A stretch of DNA of 64,000 bases from positions 62,001 through 126,000 of the forward strand of contig NW_027331428.1 of assembly GCF_022965805.1 (NCBI RefSeq), read 5' to 3'. Source of the stretch: Primulina eburnea. Taxonomy: Eukaryota; Streptophyta; Magnoliopsida; Lamiales; Gesneriaceae. The translations under genes and the position numbers were made by a program. The notes under the pieces are model-generated. The model was not told the DNA's origin. It searched no databases and worked only from the letters and a program-made list of their open reading frames with translations. Below, piece after piece: positions 56,701-64,000 of this stretch; position 1 is the stretch's first letter; each line of letters begins with the position of its first letter.

Positions 56701-59700
56701 ATAGTCCTAGGCATGCCATGTAACCTAACGACTTCTCTAAAGAACAAATCCGCAATGTTTGAAGCATCATCGGTTTTATGACAAGCTATAAAATGTGCCA
56801 TCTTAGAGAATCTATCCACAACAACAAAAATAGAATCCCTCCCCTTCTTAGTCCTATGCAACCCCAAAATAAAGTCCATAGAAATGTCAATCCAAGTTCT
56901 TTTTAAGAATAGCACGCAAAAGTGTTCCCAAAGTTCTATTGACAACTTCAGTTTGTCCATCCGTTTGAGGATGACAAGTAGTAGAAAAACAACAATTTAG
57001 TGCCAAGTTTAGCCCATAAAGTATTCCAAAAGTAACTCAAGAATTTAACATCGCGACCAGAAACAATTAGTCCTAGGCATGCCATGCAACCTAACGACTT
57101 TCTAAAGAACAAATCCGCCATGTTTGAAGCATCATCGGTTTTATGACAAGCTATAAAATGTGCCATCTTAGAGAATCTATCCACAACAACAAAAATAGAA
57201 TCCCTCCCCTTCTTAGTCCTAGGCAACCCCAAAATAAAGTCCATAGAAATGTCAATCCAAGTTCTTTTTAAGAATAGCACGCAAAAGTGTTCCCAAAGTT
57301 CTATTGACAACTTCAGTTTGTCCATCCGTTTGAGGATGACAAGTAGTAGAAAACAACAATTTTGTGCAAGGTTTAGCCCATAAAGTCTTCCAAAAGTAAC
57401 TCAAGAATTTAACATCGCGACCAGAAACAATAGTCCTAGGCATGCCATGCAACCTAACGACTTCTCTAAAGAACAAATCCGCAATGTTTGAAGCATCATC
57501 GGTTTTATGACAAGCTATAAAATGTGCCATCTTAGAGAATCTATCCACAACCACAAAAATAGAATCCCTCCCCTTCTTAGTCCTAGGCAACCCCAAAATA
57601 AAGTCCATAGAAATGTCAATCCAAGTTCTTTTTAAGAATAGCACGCAAAAGTGTTCCCAAAGTTCTATTGACAACTTCAGTTTGTCCATCCGTTTGAGGA
57701 TGACAAGTAGTAGAAACCAACAATTTTGTGCCAAGTTTAGCCCATAAAGTATTCCAAAAGTAACTCAAGAATTTAACATCGCGACCAGAAGTATTAGTCC
57801 TAGGCATGCCATGCAACCTAACGACTTCTCTAAAGAACAAATCCGCAATGTTTGAAGCATCATCGGTTTTATGACAAGTTATAAATGTGCCATCTTAGAG
57901 AATCTATCCACAACAACAAAAATAGAATCCCTACCCTTATTAGTCCTAGGCAACCCCATAATAAAGTCCATAGAAATGTCAATCCAAGTTTTTTTTAAGA
58001 ATAGCACGCAAAAGTGTTCCAAAGTACTATTGACAACTTCAGTTTGTCCATCCGTTTGAGGATGACAAGTAGTAGAAAACAACAATTTTGTGCCAGGTTT
58101 AGCCCATAAAGTCTTCCAAAAGTAACTCAAGAATTTAACATCGCGAACAGAAACAATAGTCATAGGCATGCCATGCAACCTAACGACTTCTCTAAAGAAC
58201 AAATCCGCAATGTTTGAATGCATCATCGGTTTTATGACAAGCTATAAAATGTGCCATCTTAGAGAATCTATCCACAACAACAAAAATAGAATCCCTCACC
58301 CTTCTTAGTCCTAGGCAACCCCAAAATAAAGTCCATAGAAATGTCAATCCAAGTTCTTTTTAAGAATAGCACGCAAAAGTGTTCCCAAAGTTCTATTGAC
58401 AACTTCAGTTTGTCCATCCGTTTGAGGATGACAAGTAGTAGAAAAAAACAATTTTGTGCCAAGTTTAGCCCATAAAGTCTTCCAAAAGTAACTCAAGAAT
58501 TTAACATCGCGACCAGAAACAATAGTCCTAGGCATGCCATGCAACCAAACGACTTCTCTAAAGAACAAATCCGCAATGTTTGAAGCATCATCGGTTTTAT
58601 GACAAGCTATAAAATGTGCCATCTTAGAGAATCTATCCACAACAACAAAAATAGAATCCCTACCCTTCTTAGTCCTAGGCAACCCCAAAATAAAGTCCAT
58701 AGAAATGTCAATCCAAGTTCTTTTTAAGAATAGCACGCAAAAGTGTTCCCAAAGTTCTATTGACAACTTCAGTTTGTCCATCCGTTTGAGGATGACAAGT
58801 AGTAGAAAACAACAATTTTGTGTCAAGTTTAGCCCATAAAGTCTTCCAAAAGTAACTCAAGAATTTAACATCGCGACCAGAAACAATAGTCCTAGGCATG
58901 CCATGCAACCTAACGACTTCTCTAAAGAACAAATCCGCAATGTTTGAAGCATCATCGGTTTTATGACAAGCTATAAAATGTGCCATCTTAGAGAATCTAT
59001 CCACAACAACAAAAATAGAATCCCTCCCCTTCTTAGTCCTAGGCAACCCCAAAATAAAGTCCATAGAAATGTCAATCCAAGTTCTTTTTAAGAATAGCAC
59101 GCAAAAGTGTTCCCAAAGTTCTATTGACAACTTCAGTTTGTCCATCCGTTTGAGGATGACAAGTAGTAGAAAACAACAATTTTGTGCCAAGTTTAGCCCA
59201 TAAAGTATTCCAAAAGTAACTCAAGAATTTAACATCGCGACCAGAAACAATAGTCCTAGGCATGCCATGCAACCTAACGACTTCTCTAAAGAACAAATCC
59301 GCAATGTTTGAAGCATCATCGGTTTTATGACAAGCTATAAAATGTGCCATCTTAGAGAATCTATCCACAACAACAAAAATAGAATCCCTCCCCTTCTTAG
59401 TCCTAGGCAACCTCAAAATAAAGTCCATAGAAATGTCAATCCAAGTTCTTTTTAAGAATAGCACGCAAAAGTGTTCCCAAAGTTCTATTGACAACTTCAG
59501 TTTGTCCATCCGTTTGAGGATGACAAGTAGTAGAAAACAACAATTTTGTGCCAAGTTTAGCCCATAAAGTCTTCCAAAAGTAACTCAAGAATTTAACATC
59601 GCGACCAGAAACAATAGTCCTAGGCATGCCATGCAACCTAACGACTTCTCTAAAGAACAAATCCGCAATGTTTGAAGCATCATCGGTTTTATGACAAGCT

Positions 59701-60005
59701 ATAAAATGTGCCATCTTAGAGAATCTATCCACAACAACAAAAATAGAATCCATCCCCTTCTTAGTCCTAGGCAACCCCAAAATAAAGTCCATAGAAATGT
59801 CAATCCAAGTTCTTTTTAAGAATAGCACGCAAAAGTGTTCCCAAAGTTCTATTGACAACTTCAGTTTGTCCATCCGTTTGAGGATGACAAGTAGTAGAAA
59901 AACAACAATTTTGTGCCAAGTTTAGCCCATAAAGTATTCCAAAAGTAACTCAAGAATTTAACATCGCGACCAGAAACAATTAGTCCTAGGCATGCCATGC
60001 AACCT

Positions 60006-61800
60006 AACGACTTCTCTAAAGAACAAATCCGCAATGTTTGAAGCATCATCGGTTTTATGACAAGCTATAAAATGTGCCATCTTAGAGAATCTATCCACAA
60101 CAACAAAAATAGAATCCCTACCCTTATTAGTCCTAGGCAAACCCAAAATAAAGTCCATAGAAATGTCAATCCAAGTTCTTTTTAAGAATAGCACGCAAAA
60201 GTGTTCCCAAAGTTCTATTGACAACTTCAGTTTGTCCATCCGTTTGAGGATGACAAGTAGTAGAAAACAACAATTTTGTGCCAAGTTTAGCCCATAAAGT
60301 CTTCCAAAAGTAACTCAAGAATTTAACATCGCGACCAGAAACAATAGTCCTAGGCATGCCATGCAACCTAACGACTTCTCTAAAGAACAAATCCGCAATG
60401 TTTGAAGCATCATCGGTTTTATGACAAGCTATAAAATGTGCCATCTTAGAGAATCTATCCACAACAACAAAAATAGAATCCCTCCCCTTCTTAGTCCTAG
60501 GCAACCACAAAATAAAGTCCATAGAAATGTCAATCCAAGTTCTTTTTAAGAATAGCACGCAAAAGTGTTCCCAAAGTTCTATTGACAACTTCAGTTTGTC
60601 CATCCGTTTGAGGATGACAAGTAGTAGAAAACAACAATTTTGTGCCAAGTTTAGCCCATAAAGTATTCCAAAAGTAACTCAAGAATTTAACATCGCGACC
60701 AGAAACATTAGTCCTAGGCATGCCATGCAACCTAACGACTTCTCTAAAGAACAAATCCGCAATGTTTGAAGCATCATCGGTTTTATGACAAGCTATAAAT
60801 GTGCCATCTTAGAGAATCTATCCACAACAACAAAAATAGAATCCCTACCCTTCTTAGTCCTAGGCAACCCCAAAATAAAGTCCATAGAAATGTCAATCCA
60901 AGTTCTTTTTAAGAATAGCACGCAAAAGTGTTCCCAAAGTTCTATTGACAACTTCAGTTTGTCCATCCGTTTGAGGATGACAAGTAGTAGAAACCAACAA
61001 TATTTGTGCCAAGTTTAGCCCATAAAGTCTTCCAAAAGTAACTCAAGAATTTAACATCGCGACCAGAAACAATAGTCCTAGGCATGCCATGCAACCTAAC
61101 GACTTCTCTAAAGAACAAATCCGCCATGTTTGAAGCATCATCGGTTTTATGACAAGCTATAAAATGTGCCATCTTAGAGAATCTATCCACAACAACAAAA
61201 ATAGAATCCCTACCCTTATTAGTCCTAGGCAACCCCAAAATAAAGTCCATAGAAATTTCAATCCAAGTTCTTTTTAAGAATAGCACGCAAAAGTGTTCCC
61301 AAAGTTCTATTGACAACTTCAGTTTGTCCATCCGTTTGAGGATGACAAGTAGTAGAAAACAACAATTTTGTGCCAGGTTTAGCCCATAAAGTACTTCCAA
61401 AAGTAACTCAAGAATTTAACATCGCGACCAGAAACAATAGTCTTAGGCATGCCATGCAACCTAACGACTTCTCTAAAGAACAAATCCGCAATGTTTGAAG
61501 CATCATCGGTTTTATGACAAGCTATAAAATATGCCATCTTAGAGAATCTATCCACAACAACAAAAATAGAATCCCTCGCCTTCTTAGTCCTAGGCAACCA
61601 CGAAATAAAGTCCATAGAAATGTCAATCAAAGTTCTTTTTAAGAATAGCACGCAAAAGTGTTCCCAAAGTTCTATTGACAACTTCAGTTTGTCCATCCGT
61701 TTGATGATGACAAGTAGTAGAAAACAACAATTTTGTGCCAAGTATTAGCCCATAAAGTATTCCAAAAGTAACTCAAGAATTTAACATCGCGACCAGAAAC
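60006..61800 (-). repeat. 14-monomer higher-order duplication in the right block, copy 2
   Basis: Partner of 54906-56700. It shares the rare variants listed there at a constant offset of 5,100-5,101 bp. It has its own variants, for example ATAAATGTGCC near 60796 and CCAACAATATTTG near 60993. Confidence 0.75.
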
Positions 61801-63764
61801 AATAGTCCTAGGCATGCCATGCAACCTAACGACTTCTCTAAAGAACAAATCCGCAATGTTTGAAGCATCATCGGTTTTATGACAAGCTATAAAATGTGCC
61901 ATCTTAGAGAATCTATCCACAACAACAAAAATAGAATCCCTACCCTTCTTAGTCCTAGGCAACCCCAAAATAAAGTCCATAGAAATGTCAATCCAAGTTC
62001 TTTTTAAGAATAGCACGCAAAAGTGTTCCCAAAGTTCTATTGACAACTTCAGTTTGTCCATCCGTTTGAGGATGACAAGTAGTAGAAAACAACAATTTTG
62101 TGCCAAGTTTAGCCCATAAAGTATTCCAAAAGTAACTCAAGAATTTAACATCGCGACCAGAAACATTAGTCCTTAGGCATGCCATGCAACCTAACGACTT
62201 CTCTAAAGAACAAATCCGCCATGTTTGAAGCATCATCGGTTTTATGACAAGCTATAAAATGTGCCATCTAGAGAATCTATCCACAACAACAAAAATAGAA
62301 TCCCTCCCCTTCTTAGTCCTAGGCAACCCCAAAATAAAGTCCATAGAAATGTCAATCCAAGTTCTTTTTAAGAATAGCACGCAAAAGTGTTCCCAAAGTT
62401 CTATTGACAACTTCAGTTTGTCCATCCGTTTGAGGATGACAAGTAGTAGAAAACAACAATTTTGTGCCAGGTTTAGCCCATAAAGTCTTCCAAAACTAAC
62501 TCAAGAATTTAACATCGCGACCAGAAACAATAGTCCTAGGCATGCCATGCAACCTAATGACTTCTCTAAAGAACAAATCCGCAATGTTTGAAGCATCATC
62601 GGTTTTATGACAAGCTATAAAATGTGCCATCTTAGAGAATCTATCCACAACAACAAAAATAGAATCCCTACCCTTATTAGTCCTAGGCAACCCCAAAATA
62701 AAGTCCATAGAAATGTCAATCCAAGTTCTTTTTAAGAATAGCACGCAAAAGTGTTCCCAAAGTTCTATTGACAACTTCAGTTTGTCCATCCGTTTGAGGA
62801 TGACAAGTAGTAGAAAACAACAATTTTGTGCCAGGTTTAGCCCATAAAGTCTTCCAAAAGTAACTCAAGAATTTAACATCGCGACCAGAAACAATAGTCC
62901 TAGGCATGCCATGCAACCTAACGACTTCTCTAAAGAACAAATCCGCAATGTTTGAAGCATCATCGGTTTTATGACAAGCTATAAAATGTGTCATCTTAGA
63001 GAATCTATCCACAACAACAAAAATAGAATCCCTCGCCTTCTTAGTCCTAGGCAACCCCAAAATAAAATCCATAGAAATCTCAATCCAAGTTCTTTTTAAG
63101 AATAGGACGCAAAATTGTTCCCAAAGTTCTATTGACAACTTCAGTTTGTCCATCCGTTTGAGGATGACAAGTAGTAGAAACCAACAATTTTGTGCCAAGT
63201 TTAGCCCATAAAGTCTTCCAAAATTAACACAAGAATTTAACATCGCGACCAGAAACAATAGTCCTAGGCATGCCATGCAACCTAACGACTTCTCTAAAGA
63301 ACAAATCCGCAATGTTTGAGGCATCATGGGTTTTATGACAAGCTATAAAATGTGCCATCTTAGAGAATCTATCCACAACAACAAAAATAGAATCCCTACC
63401 CTTCTTAGTCCTAGGCAACCCCAAAATAAAGTCCATAGAAATGTCAATCCAAGTTCTTTTTAAGAATAACACGCAAAAGTGTTCCCAAAGTTCTATTGAC
63501 AACTTCAGTTTGTCCATCCGTTTGAGGATGACAAGTAGTAGAAAAACAACAATTTTGTGCCAAGTTTAGCCCATAAAGTATTCCAAAAGTAACTCAAGAA
63601 TTTAACATCGCGACCAGAAACATTAGTCCTAGGCATGCCATGCAACCTAACGACTTCTCTAAAGAACAAATCCGCAATATTTGAAGCATTATCGGTTTTA
63701 TGACAAGCTATAAATGTGCCATCTTAGAGAATCTATCCACAACAACAAAAATAGAATCCCTACC

Positions 63765-64000
63765 TGTAATGCCCGAGATTTAATTATTAAAATCAGACGT
63801 TGATTAATTGTCACGATTGAACTCAAATGAACCGATATGACAAGGTTGGGCGTCGTTGCAATTGTTAGCCAAGTTTTTTTGGACAGAGACCTCGGCGCTC
63901 GAGCGGTAGAAAAGCACCGCCCGAGCGCCAATGCATCGCAAATTATTGTTCGGACAGAAGGTTCGGCGCCCGGGCGGTAGATTTTGACTGCCCGAGCGCC
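63765..64000 (+). mobile_element. Element F: start of an LTR inserted in the satellite (cut by the window edge)
   Basis: TGTAATGCCCGAG at 63765 interrupts a satellite monomer after CTACC (63760-63764). The start resembles the element A LTR (TGTAATGCCC), so the plus strand is the likely coding orientation. From about 63888 there are GC-rich inverted units (GGCGCTCGAGCGGT, ACCGCCCGAGCGCC, GGCGCCCGGGCGGT), again in the upstream part of the LTR. Whether it is a full element or a solo LTR cannot be seen. Confidence 0.78.

Larger units (their letters stand above)
54906..63764 (-). repeat. 364-bp satellite, right block (about 24 monomers)
   Basis: This continues the left block in the same orientation and phase after element E. 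The monomers are more varied than the left block's core, with single-base indels (for example near 55420, 56117, 57062 and 58218). Variants seen near the left edge (ACAATAGTCATAGG at about 38812, TTCCAAAGTACTATTG at about 38671) recur here near 58157 and 58018. The block ends at CTACC (63760-63764), where element F begins. Confidence 0.95.

Noticed and set aside
38037..63764. CRISPR-like array
   Set aside because: The repeat is 364 bp with no unique spacers and encodes integrase sequence. The context is plant retrotransposons.
1..64000. Host protein-coding genes, tRNA or rRNA genes
   Set aside because: All long frames belong to retrotransposons or the satellite, and I saw no tRNA or rRNA sequence apart from the primer-binding sites.

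Overview
The window is plant nuclear heterochromatin, almost certainly from a flowering plant. It consists entirely of LTR retrotransposons and one satellite array. Evidence for a plant is the methionine-initiator-type primer sites, the Tekay-like and CRM-like Ty3/gypsy proteins, a Ty1/copia element with UBN2-type Gag, and the nesting of insertions with 5-bp target duplications. I found no host gene, tRNA, rRNA or CRISPR array. The species cannot be fixed from this sequence.

The oldest layer is a head-to-tail satellite of 364-bp monomers (38037-47562 and 54906-63764, about 50 monomers). Every monomer is the catalytic core of a Ty3/gypsy integrase, readable on the minus strand. The closest relative in the window is the integrase of element B (CRM-like). 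In B, the two AAG sites that match the monomer junction are exactly 364 bp apart. All monomers I read have lost the second catalytic aspartate. The left block has a 4-monomer higher-order repeat (about 1,453 bp) next to a nearly invariant 12-monomer core. The right block has a 5,100-bp (14-monomer) higher-order duplication.

The other elements are inserted into this array or into each other. Copia-2 (+) entered the array (flank GTTTA at 38037) and spans 12795-38036 plus a part left of the window. Its leader holds gypsy element A (+, 15204-30863, target duplication AAATA). A's pol holds gypsy element B (-, 20413-27463, duplication AAGCC). Copia-2's RT holds a truncated A-like LTR, G (33312-35008). 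Copia-2's 5' LTR holds gypsy element D (-, 6098-12794), and D's 3' LTR holds Copia-1 (-, 1-6097). The array is hit separately by gypsy element E (-, 47563-54900, duplication CAACC), whose 1,475-residue Gag-Pol is uninterrupted and whose LTRs are nearly identical, and by the LTR of element F at the right edge (63765 onward).

Only E looks coding-competent. A, B, D, Copia-1 and Copia-2 carry nonsense codons, frameshifts, deletions or insertions. Five gypsy LTR families (A, B, D, E, F) each carry a cluster of short GC-rich partly self-complementary motifs in the upstream part of the LTR. In A and D the motif is the same although the LTRs otherwise differ. The combination of a CRM-like integrase satellite, a CRM-like element and chromoviruses suggests a centromeric or pericentromeric position, which is inference.
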